From positions 4,774,001 to 4,838,000 of the forward strand of contig LR782234.1 of assembly GCA_902825215.1 (NCBI GenBank): 64,000 bases of DNA. Reading direction: 5' to 3'. Position 1 is the first letter of the stretch, and the number at the start of each line of letters is the position of its first letter. The notes beneath the pieces were generated by a model, which saw nothing but the letters and a program-made list of their open reading frames with translations, was not told where the DNA came from and did no database searches. Below are positions 1-8,541 of the stretch, piece after piece. The DNA comes from Pseudomonas fluorescens (GTDB lineage: Bacteria > Pseudomonadota > Gammaproteobacteria > Pseudomonadales > Pseudomonadaceae). The position numbers and the translations under genes were made by a program.

Positions 1-569
1 GCATGATGGGCGGCGCCGGTCTGAAACGCGCGTCGCAACTGGCGATCCTCAATGCCAACTACATTTCCCGTCGCCTCGAAGAGCACTACCCGGTGCTGTA
101 CACCGGCAGCAACGGCCTGGTGGCGCACGAGTGCATTCTCGATCTGCGCCCATTGAAAGACAGCAGCGGCATCAGCGTCGATGACGTCGCCAAGCGCCTG
201 ATCGACTTCGGCTTCCACGCTCCGACCATGTCGTTCCCGGTCGCCGGCACACTGATGATCGAGCCGACCGAAAGCGAATCCAAAGAAGAACTGGACCGCT
301 TCTGCGACGCCATGATCCGCATCCGCGAAGAAATCCGCGCGGTGGAAAACGGCACCCTGGACAAAGATGACAACCCACTGAAAAACGCCCCGCACACCGC
401 AGCGGAACTGGTGGGCGAGTGGACTCATCCGTACAGCCGCGAGCAAGCGGTGTACCCGGTGGCGTCGCTGGTCGAAGGCAAATACTGGCCACCGGTCGGT
501 CGCGTCGACAACGTCTTCGGTGATCGCAACCTGGTGTGCGCCTGCCCGTCGATCGAAAGCTACGCTTAA
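1..569 (+). CDS. gcvP: Glycine dehydrogenase (decarboxylating), P-protein, C-terminal part
   Basis: Partial gene: the reading frame is open from the left edge (first complete codon at base 3) to a TAA at 567-569. The 188 visible residues match the extreme C-terminus of the PLP-dependent P-protein of the glycine cleavage system, which decarboxylates glycine and passes the aminomethyl group to GcvH. Recognisable family segments are GSNGLVAHECILDLRPLK, FGFHAPTMSFPVAGTLMIEP and the terminal part with YPVASL, YWPPVGRVDNVFGDRNLVC. These lie in the C-terminal part of the roughly 950-residue protein. sdaA and gcvT follow on the same strand, so this is the second-type gcv cluster that links serine and glycine breakdown. 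The glyA copy that I recall between gcvP2 and sdaA in P. aeruginosa is absent here. Confidence 0.95.
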   Translation, partial: MMGGAGLKRASQLAILNANYISRRLEEHYPVLYTGSNGLVAHECILDLRPLKDSSGISVDDVAKRLIDFGFHAPTMSFPVAGTLMIEPTESESKEELDRFCDAMIRIREEIRAVENGTLDKDDNPLKNAPHTAAELVGEWTHPYSREQAVYPVASLVEGKYWPPVGRVDNVFGDRNLVCACPSIESYA

Positions 570-576
570 GAGAAGC

Positions 577-730
577 AGCTGCAAGCTTTGAGCTACAAGC
601 TGCAAGTCAGGGCAGATCGGGTTCTGACTTGCGGCTGTCGTTTTGCAGCAAGCATTGCAGCATGAACACGAGCTGCAAGGAAAAGCCGATCCGCCTTTCA
701 CTTGCAGCTTGCAGCTTGAAGCTAGCAACT
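577..730. repeat. Imperfect long inverted repeat of AGCTGCAAG-type units
   Basis: The gcvP-sdaA gap holds two arms of about 30 bp, 577-606 and 701-730. The left arm contains AGCTACAAGCTGCAAG and the right arm contains CTTGCAGCTTGCAGCTTGAAG, so they are inverted copies. Further half-sites (ACTTGCGGCTG, GAGCTGCAAGG) lie between. This resembles dispersed AGCTGCAAG repeats of fluorescent pseudomonads and is different from the GAGCGAGCCTGCTCGC REP class elsewhere in the window. It could fold into a long hairpin in a gcvP-sdaA readthrough transcript. Confidence 0.7.
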
Positions 731-749
731 GCTCCGCAGGAGCCCCCCC

Positions 750-2126
<1,377 letters not shown>

Positions 2127-2136
2127 ACGTAACTAG

Positions 2137-2203
2137 CCCCCTCTCCCTCCGGGAGGCAACGCAATCAAGTTCACCTCCCTCCGGGAGAGGGCTGGGGTGA
2201 GGG
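2137..2203. repeat. Dispersed CCCTCTCCC...GGGAGAGGG palindromic repeat
   Basis: The sdaA-gcvT gap contains CCCCCTCTCCCTCCGGGAGG, then CTCCCTCCGGGAGAGGG and GGGGTGAGGGG. Each unit forms a short CTCCC/GGGAG hairpin. A related copy, with CCCTCTCCCTGCGGGAGAGGG flanked by CCCTCACCCTGAT and TCAGGGTGAGGG, lies at 39441-39493. This is a repeat family of the genome rather than a gene. It may act as a transcript-processing or attenuating hairpin between sdaA and gcvT. Confidence 0.7.
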
Positions 2204-2252
2204 GCTCTTGATCTTGCCTCTCCCCCGCAATCCAAATTCAAAGGAGCCACGC

Positions 2253-3380
2253 ATGTCCACCGAACAACAACTCTCGAAAACCCCGCTCCACGCGCTGCAC
2301 CTCGAACTCGGCGCGCGCATGGTGCCCTTCGCCGGCTACGACATGCCCGTGCAATACCCACTCGGCGTGATGAAAGAACACCAGCACACCCGCGAACAGG
2401 CCGGGCTGTTTGACGTCTCGCACATGGGCCAGATCCGCCTGACCGGCGCCAACGCCGCCCAAGCCCTGGAAACCCTGGTGCCGGTGGACATCATCGACCT
2501 GCCGGTGGGCATGCAGCGCTACGCGATGTTCACCAATGAGAGCGGTGGCATCCTCGATGATTTGATGGTCGCCAACCTCGGCAACGACGAATTGTTCCTG
2601 GTGGTCAACGCCGCCTGCAAGGATCAGGACCTGGCGCATCTGCAACAACACATCGGCGATCAGTGCACCATTACGGCGCTCTTCGAAGAGCGCGCGCTGC
2701 TGGCATTGCAAGGCCCGGCAGCCGTAACCGTGCTGGCGCGTCTTGCGCCGGAAGTGGCGAAGATGACGTTCATGCAGTTCGCCCGCGTCAATCTGCAGGG
2801 TATCGACTGCTTTGTCAGCCGTTCGGGCTACACCGGTGAAGACGGTTTCGAAATCTCCGTTCCGGCCACTGACGCAGAAAAACTGGCTCGCGCCCTGCTC
2901 GCCGAGCCGGAGATCCAGGCCATCGGCCTCGGTGCCCGCGATTCGCTACGCCTGGAGGCCGGCCTGTGCCTGTACGGCCACGACATGAACACCGAGACCA
3001 CGCCGATCGAGGCCAGCCTGCTCTGGGCGATTTCCAAGGCACGTCGCGCGGACGGCGCGCGGGCCGGCGGTTTCCCCGGCGCAGAGCAGATTTTCGCGCA
3101 ACAACAGAACGGTATCGCCCGCAAACGCGTCGGCCTGCTGCCGCAGGAACGTACGCCGGTGCGTGAGGGCGCAGAGATCGTCAACGAAGCCGGCGAGATC
3201 ATCGGCAGCGTGTGCAGCGGTGGTTTCGGCCCGACCTTGGGCGGGCCATTGGCGATGGGGTACCTCGACAGCGCTTATGCGGCTCTTGAAACTTCGGTAT
3301 GGGCCATCGTGCGTGGGAAAAAGGTGCAAATGCTTGTAAGCAAAATGCCATTTGTTCCGCAACGCTACTACCGCGGTTGA
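2253..3380 (+). CDS. gcvT: Aminomethyltransferase, T-protein of glycine cleavage
   Basis: 374 residues. GcvT moves the methylene group from aminomethyl-GcvH to tetrahydrofolate and releases ammonia. The N-terminus has LELGARMVPFAGYDMPVQY and FDVSHMGQI, and residues further in include SRSGYTGEDGFEIS, all hallmark GcvT segments. LRLEAGLCLYGHDM and the C-terminal GGFGPTLGGPLAMGY are also conserved. The frame is open 45 bases further upstream, but the ATG at 2253 is preceded by AAGGAG and starts the conserved protein, so it was chosen. It is the last gene of the gcvP-sdaA-gcvT cluster. Cytoplasmic. Confidence 0.97.
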   Translation: MSTEQQLSKTPLHALHLELGARMVPFAGYDMPVQYPLGVMKEHQHTREQAGLFDVSHMGQIRLTGANAAQALETLVPVDIIDLPVGMQRYAMFTNESGGILDDLMVANLGNDELFLVVNAACKDQDLAHLQQHIGDQCTITALFEERALLALQGPAAVTVLARLAPEVAKMTFMQFARVNLQGIDCFVSRSGYTGEDGFEISVPATDAEKLARALLAEPEIQAIGLGARDSLRLEAGLCLYGHDMNTETTPIEASLLWAISKARRADGARAGGFPGAEQIFAQQQNGIARKRVGLLPQERTPVREGAEIVNEAGEIIGSVCSGGFGPTLGGPLAMGYLDSAYAALETSVWAIVRGKKVQMLVSKMPFVPQRYYRG

Positions 3381-3785
3381 TTGACTGTTTCTATAAGTAA
3401 CGCGATTGCGTTATGCGTGCACTAATGTGTAACGCAATCGCCACAAAAAAGTGCATTACCCAGCCGTTGATTCGAATATGAACTTTACTTATAACCTTTG
3501 AAAACAAGCGAACAAGCCACCGGTGTAAGGCTGCACTAACAAACTGACAAAATGCCAGCAAGCTCAATAAAACCGGGGCCTTCGCGGGGCTTGTTTTTTA
3601 TCCCGTAGTTGGCGTAGAGTTCGTTCACTGTGTTTGCATGGTTCAGCTTTGAATCGTGACCTGGGCAGTAGCCTACAAGTTAGCTACATCCCGCTCGACG
3701 TCTTCTTACTCTCCTGCAACCAGCCCCAGTACTCTTTCATGAGAAAGAGACTGTCATTAATTTATTGCGTCAAAGGAAATAAGAA
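3381..3785. other. 405-bp gcvT-csp intergenic region, likely long csp leader
   Basis: No convincing ORF. After the gcvT stop there is the inverted repeat listed separately, then an AT-rich tract. Next comes ATAAAACCGGGGCCTTCGCG followed by GGGGC and TTGTTTTTTA, which looks like a decayed terminator: the T-run is good but the stem is poor. The last 150 bases before the cold-shock gene are AT-rich and end in AAAGGAAATAAGAA just before its ATG. Cold-shock mRNAs often have long structured leaders, so this stretch plausibly contains the csp promoter and leader. I could not assign -35/-10 boxes. Confidence 0.5.
3402..3441. repeat. 12-bp perfect inverted repeat downstream of gcvT
   Basis: GCGATTGCGTTA (3402-3413) and TAACGCAATCGC (3430-3441) are exact reverse complements separated by 16 bases. 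The left arm is itself part of a near-palindrome, TAACGCGATTGCGTTA. There is no T-run on the plus strand after the right arm (it continues CACAAAAAA), so it is not a standard terminator for gcvT. It could be a 3' mRNA-stabilising hairpin or a protein-binding site. Confidence 0.6.
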
Positions 3786-3998
3786 ATGTCTACACGTCAG
3801 AGCGGTACCGTCAAGTGGTTCAACGACGAGAAAGGTTTTGGTTTTATCACTCCTGAAAGCGGTCCGGATCTGTTCGTGCATTTCCGCGCCATTCAGGGCA
3901 ACGGCTTCAAAAGCCTGAAAGAAGGCCAGAAAGTGACCTTCGTTGCTGTGCAGGGCCAGAAAGGCATGCAGGCTGACGAAGTACAAGCCGAAGCCTGA
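3786..3998 (+). CDS. Cold-shock protein (CspA/CapB family)
   Basis: 70 residues forming a single cold-shock domain, the typical size. The RNA-binding motifs are visible: GTVKWFND, KGFGFI (RNP1) and DLFVHF (RNP2), followed by FKSLKEGQKVTF and the GMQADEV end. The protein binds single-stranded RNA/DNA and melts secondary structure in the cytoplasm. The start is supported by AAAGGAAATAAGAA upstream. It is monocistronic, with a long upstream region and a strong terminator just after the stop. Several paralogues are normal in Pseudomonas, so no single gene letter is assigned. Confidence 0.97.
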   Translation: MSTRQSGTVKWFNDEKGFGFITPESGPDLFVHFRAIQGNGFKSLKEGQKVTFVAVQGQKGMQADEVQAEA

Positions 3999-4009
3999 TT
4001 TCTGCTACG

Positions 4010-4045
4010 AAAAAGCCCCTGATATTGATATCAGGGGCTTTTTTG
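4010..4045 (+). terminator. Intrinsic terminator of the cold-shock gene
   Basis: A perfect stem, AAAAGCCCCTGATAT paired with ATATCAGGGGCTTTT around a TG loop, ends in a run of six T. It starts 12 bases after the csp stop codon. The A-run on the other side makes it potentially bidirectional. Confidence 0.95.
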
Positions 4046-4094
4046 TGCGCGCGAATCCGTAAAATGCCGTTTCTCTTCGCGCTCAGAGGCTGCC

Positions 4095-4583
4095 ATGTCG
4101 AAAAACCTGCTCACCCCACAAGGCGACTTTCCTGCCGTCGGACTTGGCCGGCGTCTGGCCGCGATGTTCTATGACTTTCTGCTGTGCACTGCGCTGCTGA
4201 TCGTCACTGGCTTCGTCTACAAGCTGATCCAGGCCGCAATCATTGGCGAAGAACGCCTGCGGGTGATGACCGATGCCGGGCAGCTCGATGGCGATCCGCT
4301 CTACTCGACAGTGTTGCTGTTGGTGCTGTTCGGCTTTTTCGCCAAGCTCTGGACCCATGGCGGGCAGACACTCGGTATGCAGGTGTGGGGCATTCGCGTG
4401 CAGAACGCCGACGGCACGGCGATCAGCCTGTGGCAGGCGCTGTTGCGCTTCATGGTGTCGATTGCGTCGTTGCTATGCGTTGGGCTGGGGTTCTTCTGGT
4501 CGCTGTATGACAAGCAGAAGCGCACCTGGCATGACATCTATTCGGATAGCCGTGTTGTGCGGATCCCGAAGAAGACCAAATAA
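4095..4583 (+). CDS. RDD family integral membrane protein
   Basis: 162 residues. The RDD signature region begins GLGRRLAAMFYDFLLCTALL, where the R and D after the first helix start name the family. There are three hydrophobic segments: about residues 25-48, 70-90 and 115-138. The loop WTHGGQTLGMQVWGIRV and the end KRTWHDIYSDSRVV match the RDD consensus. Family function is poorly defined; some members affect ion homeostasis, which cannot be judged here. ATG at 4095 is the first start. It lies alone between the csp terminator and a REP pair. The window encodes a second, larger RDD protein at 46.0 kb. Confidence 0.9.
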   Translation: MSKNLLTPQGDFPAVGLGRRLAAMFYDFLLCTALLIVTGFVYKLIQAAIIGEERLRVMTDAGQLDGDPLYSTVLLLVLFGFFAKLWTHGGQTLGMQVWGIRVQNADGTAISLWQALLRFMVSIASLLCVGLGFFWSLYDKQKRTWHDIYSDSRVVRIPKKTK

Positions 4584-4604
4584 TTCCCGGACTCTGAAAA
4601 CCAC

Positions 4605-4694
4605 TGTGGGAGCGAGCCTGCTCGCGAATGCGGCGTATCAGTCGATTTCAATGGTGACTGACACTCCGCTTTCGCGAGCAGGCTCGCTCCCACA
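4605..4694. repeat. REP doublet between RDD gene and nadA
   Basis: Two inverted REP arms: GAGCGAGCCTGCTCGCGAA following TGTGG at 4605, and its reverse complement ending at 4694. Each arm has an inner palindrome, GCGAGCCTGCTCGC. The genes on either side converge (plus-strand RDD, minus-strand nadA), the usual REP location. Confidence 0.93.
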
Positions 4695-4720
4695 TTTTGT
4701 TTTGTGTTGTTTGTGAGACC

Positions 4721-5779
4721 TTAAGCGTTACCGGCCAGCTTCATCCGCGCCGCCTGGGTGAAGTCCAGCATGCGCTTCAAGGGCCGGATCGCCTGCGGAA
4801 TCAACGCCGGATCAACGAAGATCTCGTTCGTGCCTTCCTTCAAGCTCTTGAGCGTGCGCTCAAGGGTGTTCATGGCCATCCACGGGCAATGTGCGCAACT
4901 GCGGCACGCGGCGCCGTTACCGGCGGTAGGCGCTTCGATGAAGACCTTGTCCGGGCACAACTGCTGCATCTTGTAGAAGATGCCACGGTCGGTTGCGACG
5001 ATCAGGGTCTTGTTCGGCAGGCTTTGCGCGGCGGCAATCAACTGGCTGGTCGAGCCGACGGCGTCGGCCAGCTCGATCACCGACGTCGGCGACTCCGGGT
5101 GCACCAGAATCGCCGCGTCCGGGTACAGCGCTTTCATGTCTTCAAGCTGTTTGGACTTGAACTCTTCGTGAACGATGCAGGCACCGTCCCAGAGCAGCAT
5201 GTCGGCGCCGGTCTTGCGCTGGATGTACGTGCCCAGGTGCTTGTCCGGGCCCCAGATGATCGTCTCGCCGTTGTCCATCAGGCTTTCGACGATTTCCAGC
5301 GCACAACTGGAGGTCACCACCCAGTCGGCACGTGCCTTTACCGCTGCCGAGGTGTTGGCGTAGACCACCACGGTACGTTCCGGATGCTGATCGCAGAACG
5401 CCGAGAACTCATCGACCGGGCAACCCAGGTCCAGCGAGCAGGTCGCCTCCAGGGTTGGCATCAGCACGCGTTTTTCCGGGTTGAGGATCTTCGCCGTCTC
5501 GCCCATGAACTTCACGCCGGCGACCACCACGGTCTTGGCCGGGTGGGCATTGCCGAAGCGCGCCATTTCCAGGGAGTCGGAAACACAGCCACCGGTTTCT
5601 TCGGCCAGGGCCTGAATTACCGGGTCGCAATAGAAGTGCGCCACTAGCACCGCGTCCTGAGCCTTGAGCTCGGCGGCGATGGCGGCACGGTAATAAGCCT
5701 CTTGCTCGGCAGTCAGCGGTTTGGGCTGTTTGGCATCGAGGTGGGCTTGAACCAGAAGGCGTTCGGAAATCTGCGTCAT
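4721..5779 (-). CDS. nadA: Quinolinate synthase A
   Basis: 352 residues. NadA condenses iminoaspartate with dihydroxyacetone phosphate to quinolinate in de novo NAD synthesis, using a [4Fe-4S] cluster. The cysteine-containing segments are visible: LDLGCPVDEFSAFC near residue 127, VTSSCALEIVESL near 210, and CRSCAHCPWMAMN near 310. VLVAHFYCDPVIQALAEETG and DRGIFYKMQQLCPDK are family segments. The start is an ATG at 5779. It is monocistronic, bounded downstream by a REP doublet and upstream by a roughly 210-bp spacer before the tRNA-Lys terminator. Confidence 0.98.
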   Translation of the reverse strand: MTQISERLLVQAHLDAKQPKPLTAEQEAYYRAAIAAELKAQDAVLVAHFYCDPVIQALAEETGGCVSDSLEMARFGNAHPAKTVVVAGVKFMGETAKILNPEKRVLMPTLEATCSLDLGCPVDEFSAFCDQHPERTVVVYANTSAAVKARADWVVTSSCALEIVESLMDNGETIIWGPDKHLGTYIQRKTGADMLLWDGACIVHEEFKSKQLEDMKALYPDAAILVHPESPTSVIELADAVGSTSQLIAAAQSLPNKTLIVATDRGIFYKMQQLCPDKVFIEAPTAGNGAACRSCAHCPWMAMNTLERTLKSLKEGTNEIFVDPALIPQAIRPLKRMLDFTQAARMKLAGNA

Positions 5780-5989
5780 GTTCGCAAGACCTGCAGGCGC
5801 ATTCGCGCGAAAGTCGAGTATACACCCGGCTCCGGACCGCTAGAGGGTACCGCCGGGAGAGTGAGTAATATCAGGCACGGACAGCGTTGAAGCTGCGCAA
5901 GGCTACAGAATATCCCGTTGATACAAAAGATCATTCTGACCTGCGTCAGCGCAGGCATCGGCGAAACAGGCGATGGCCGAATTGCAGGC

Positions 5990-6036
5990 AAAAAAAAACC
6001 CGGAAATCCTCACTTTCGTGGGCCTTCCGGATTTTC
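5990..6036 (-). terminator. Terminator downstream of tRNA-Lys
   Basis: Reading on the minus strand, ATCCGGAAGGCC pairs with GGATTTCCGG through CCGGAA/TTCCGG with an internal 2x2 mismatch, followed by eight T. It begins about 15 bases after the tRNA CCA end, so it fits as the tRNA transcript terminator. Confidence 0.88.
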
Positions 6037-6050
6037 TAAACCGCCAAATA

Positions 6051-6126
6051 TGGTGGGTCGTGTGGGATTCGAACCTACGACCAATTGGTTAAAAGCCAAC
6101 TGCTCTACCAACTGAGCTAACGACCC
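6051..6126 (-). tRNA. tRNA-Lys (anticodon TTT)
   Basis: 76 nucleotides including an encoded CCA. On the minus strand it starts GGGTCGTTAGCTCAGTTGG, has the anticodon arm TTGGCTTTTAACCAA with TTT at the centre, then the T arm GTAGGTTCGAATCCTAC, and closes with ACGACCC pairing to the 5' end. All four cloverleaf arms can be drawn. As I recall, the equivalent locus beside queC/queE in P. aeruginosa is an attachment site for PAPI-1/pKLC102-like elements. No integrase or island is present here. Confidence 0.98.
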
Positions 6127-6143
6127 GCTGTGTGGTGGCGCGT

Positions 6144-6171
6144 ATAATACTGATTTTTAAGGACTATTCAA
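6144..6171 (-). promoter_or_regulatory. Sigma-70-type promoter for tRNA-Lys
   Basis: On the minus strand, TTGAAT (6166-6171) and TATTAT (6144-6149) are separated by 16 bases. A GC-rich ACGCGCCAC stretch lies between the -10 and the tRNA start, as expected for a stable-RNA promoter discriminator. The -10 ends 17 bases upstream of the tRNA 5' end at 6126. Confidence 0.75.
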
Positions 6172-6188
6172 CACCTTTTTGAAAAAAA

Positions 6189-6881
6189 TCAAAAATAAGG
6201 GGTTGGATCGTCCACACCCGCTGCCGCGAAGCCTTCTGCGCGCAGGCGGCAGCTGTCGCATTTACCGCACGCACGGCCGTCATCGTCGGCCTGATAGCAG
6301 GAAACGGTCAGGCCGTAATCAACGCCCAGCTTCACACCAGCCTGGACGATCTGTGCCTTGCTCAGGTTCTGCAACGGCGCCTGGATGCGGAAACCGTTGC
6401 CTTCCACGCCGGCCTTGGTTGCCAGGTTGGCCATGCGCTCGAACGACTCGATGAACTCCGGGCGGCAATCCGGGTAACCGGAATAATCCACTGCATTGAC
6501 GCCGATGAAGATATCGCGCGCACCGAGCACTTCCGCCCAACCCAGCGCCAGCGACAGGAACACGGTGTTGCGTGCCGGCACGTAAGTCACCGGAATGCCC
6601 TCGCCCAGCTCTTCAGGGATGTCGATGCTGGTGTCGGTCAGCGCCGAGCCGCCCATGCCATTCAGATTAAGACCGATGACCTTGTGCTCGACCACACCCA
6701 GATTGCGAGCCACGCGCGCAGCGGCGTGCAATTCGGCATGAGAACGCTGGCCGTAATCGAAACTCATGGTATAGCAGGCATAACCTTCGGCGCGGGCCAT
6801 GGCCACCACGGTGGCCGAGTCGAGGCCGCCGGACAGCAGAATGACGGCACGTTTTTCGGTAGTGTTCAGTTGTTCAGTCAT
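6189..6881 (-). CDS. queC: 7-cyano-7-deazaguanine (preQ0) synthase
   Basis: 230 residues. QueC converts 7-carboxy-7-deazaguanine to preQ0 with ATP and ammonia, for queuosine in tRNA. The PP-loop ATPase motif AVILLSGGLDSATV lies near the N-terminus and the zinc-binding cysteines are in SCYQADDDGRACGKCDSCR near the C-terminus. The frame is open 102 bases upstream, but ATG at 6881 starts the conserved protein and sits 1 base after the queE stop, giving a tight queE-queC pair. Cytoplasmic. Confidence 0.97.
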   Translation of the reverse strand: MTEQLNTTEKRAVILLSGGLDSATVVAMARAEGYACYTMSFDYGQRSHAELHAAARVARNLGVVEHKVIGLNLNGMGGSALTDTSIDIPEELGEGIPVTYVPARNTVFLSLALGWAEVLGARDIFIGVNAVDYSGYPDCRPEFIESFERMANLATKAGVEGNGFRIQAPLQNLSKAQIVQAGVKLGVDYGLTVSCYQADDDGRACGKCDSCRLRAEGFAAAGVDDPTPYF

Positions 6882-6882
6882 C

Positions 6883-7530
6883 TCAGCGCCCCGGCTCGTC
6901 ATTCCAAAGATATTTGTGCAGCTGCAATTGCAGGCGCACCGGCAAGTTGTCCGCCACCACCCAGTCCGCCAGCTCACGCGCATTCAAGTCATGGTGGCTG
7001 GGGGAAAACAGCACTTCCCCGGCGCGGCGATCGAGCCCGTACTGAATCAGTTTCGATACCGCCCACTCGTAGTCCTCACGCGAGCAGATGACAAACTTCA
7101 CCTGATCGTTGGGCGTAAGCAGTTCGATATTTTCGTAGCGGTTGCGATGGGCTTCTTTCGAGCCCGGCGTTTTCAGGTCCACAACGCGACTGACGCGCGG
7201 ATCGACCGCCGAAACGTCCAGGGCACCGCTGGTTTCCAGCGAGACCTCGTAGCCGGCATCGCACAGCTGCTGGAGCAAAGGAATGGCGTTCGGCTGGGCC
7301 AGCGGCTCACCGCCGGTCACACAGACGTATCGCGGGCGAAAACCGGCGACTTGCTCGAGGATGTCGTCGAGGGTGCGCACGGTGCCGCCGCTAAAGGCGT
7401 AGGCACTGTCGCAGTATTGGCAACGCAAAGGGCAACCAGTCAGGCGCACGAAAACCGTGGGCAGCCCGGCAGTCCGCGTTTCCCCCTGCAACGAGTAGAA
7501 AACTTCGGTGATTCTCAATGTGTCTTGCAT
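6883..7530 (-). CDS. queE: 7-carboxy-7-deazaguanine synthase, radical SAM
   Basis: 215 residues. QueE rearranges 6-carboxytetrahydropterin to 7-carboxy-7-deazaguanine, the step before QueC. The radical-SAM cluster motif is CPLRCQYC (CX3CX2C), after the leader ITEVFYSLQGE. YVCVTGGEPLAQ is the SAM-contact GGE region. The chosen start is the ATG at 7530 (MQDTLRITEVFYS); an in-frame GTG three codons upstream (7539) is an alternative and neither has a strong Shine-Dalgarno. It is transcribed with queC immediately downstream. Confidence 0.95.
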   Translation of the reverse strand: MQDTLRITEVFYSLQGETRTAGLPTVFVRLTGCPLRCQYCDSAYAFSGGTVRTLDDILEQVAGFRPRYVCVTGGEPLAQPNAIPLLQQLCDAGYEVSLETSGALDVSAVDPRVSRVVDLKTPGSKEAHRNRYENIELLTPNDQVKFVICSREDYEWAVSKLIQYGLDRRAGEVLFSPSHHDLNARELADWVVADNLPVRLQLQLHKYLWNDEPGR

Positions 7531-7647
7531 AGTCGCCACGGGCGTAACAGCTAAACAGGCTGTCCGCCTCCGTCAGGCACTTCAGGCAATCCCGCCAACG
7601 CGTGGACCACAAGAAGCGTGTTTCAGAAAAAGGGCGTGAATTCTAAC

Positions 7648-7677
7648 GAAAAAACCCGCGACAAGCGCGGGTTTCTT
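7648..7677 (-). terminator. Terminator of the tol-pal-cpoB operon
   Basis: On the minus strand, AAACCCGCGCTTGTCGCGGG has the stem CCCGCG/CGCGGG, followed by TTTTTTC. It starts about 20 bases after the cpoB stop, so it ends the tol-pal transcript before queE. Confidence 0.93.
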
Positions 7678-7695
7678 CCAAACGGGTCAAGCTGC

Positions 7696-8535
7696 TTACA
7701 TGCGTTGCAGATCGCGCTGGGCCAGTTGCGCGGCGGAAGTCCCCGGATACTGGGACACCACCTGCTGCAAAATGCCTTTGACCTTGTCGGTGTGACCGAG
7801 GCGGCGCTCTACGTCAGCCAGCTTGTACAGCGAATCCGGCACTTTGTTGTGCTTGGGATACAGCTGCGAAACCTTGGCAAATGCCTGACCTGCACCTTGC
7901 AGATCGCCTTTGGCCAGGTTCACTTCGCCCAGCCAGTATTGGGCATTGCCCGCGTACTGGCTGTTCGGGTACTTACGCAGGAAAGCGGCAAACGCCTGGC
8001 TGGCCTTGTCGAAATCCTTGGCTTTGATCAGGTCGAAAGCGGCATCGTAATACAGCTTTTCCTTGGCCGGATCAGCCGGTTCGCTACCTGCGGCAGGCGC
8101 CTGGGCAGCCGTGGCAGCCCCCGCACCTGCGGCAGCACCGGCAGCAGCACTTGCATCGCCACCGGCAGAAGAATTCTCGGGAGTCGCGGCTGGTGCAACG
8201 CCGGATCCTATGCGCCGATCAAGATCCTGGTATCGCTCCAGGGATTCCTGCTTCATGCGCGCAACCTGATTCTGCAGTTCTTCGATCACGCCTTGCTGGC
8301 GCGAGATCTGATCCTGCATCTGTTGCAATTGGTTGAACAGCATGCCTTGTGCCGAGGCAGGGGCCGAAGCCGCTCCCCCGGCATAGGCGCCGTTCGTACC
8401 GTAACCCGCAGGCGGATAACTGCTCCCGCTATTTGAATAACCGGAGTTGTCATCGACCACAGGAACCGCAGCCCACGCCGCAAGCGGCGCGAGGCTGAGA
8501 GCCAGAACAGTTACAGCACGACGGCACGTTCGCAT
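7696..8535 (-). CDS. cpoB: Cell division coordinator CpoB (YbgF), tol-pal periplasmic protein
   Basis: 279 residues. There is a signal peptide (MRTCRRAVTVLALSLAPLAA, cleavage near AWA). A coiled coil follows around residues 68-105 (QLQQMQDQISRQQGVIEELQ) and an Ala/Gly-rich linker around 115-150. C-terminal TPR-like repeats follow, for example YYDAAFDLIKAKDFDKASQA and YAGNAQYWLGEVNLAKGDLQ. CpoB links PBP1B activity to Tol-mediated outer-membrane constriction. It starts 6 bases after the pal stop and is the last gene of the operon. Confidence 0.96.
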   Translation of the reverse strand: MRTCRRAVTVLALSLAPLAAWAAVPVVDDNSGYSNSGSSYPPAGYGTNGAYAGGAASAPASAQGMLFNQLQQMQDQISRQQGVIEELQNQVARMKQESLERYQDLDRRIGSGVAPAATPENSSAGGDASAAAGAAAGAGAATAAQAPAAGSEPADPAKEKLYYDAAFDLIKAKDFDKASQAFAAFLRKYPNSQYAGNAQYWLGEVNLAKGDLQGAGQAFAKVSQLYPKHNKVPDSLYKLADVERRLGHTDKVKGILQQVVSQYPGTSAAQLAQRDLQRM

Positions 8536-8541
8536 ATCGAA

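Noticed and set aside
3565..3602. Possible terminator ACCGGGGCCTTCGCGGGGC with T-run
   Set aside because: The T-run is present but the arms CCGGGGCC and GCGGGGC do not pair; I regard it at most as a decayed terminator and mention it only in the intergenic note.
3381..3785. Glycine riboswitch near gcvT
   Set aside because: No tandem aptamer-like pattern was seen before gcvT (only the dispersed repeat lies in the 126-base gap) nor in this downstream gap.
4697..5647. Long plus-strand ORF (316 codons) opposite nadA
   Set aside because: It is the antisense shadow of nadA; its translation is rich in Arg/His/Gly and has no recognisable family, while the minus strand encodes a complete quinolinate synthase.
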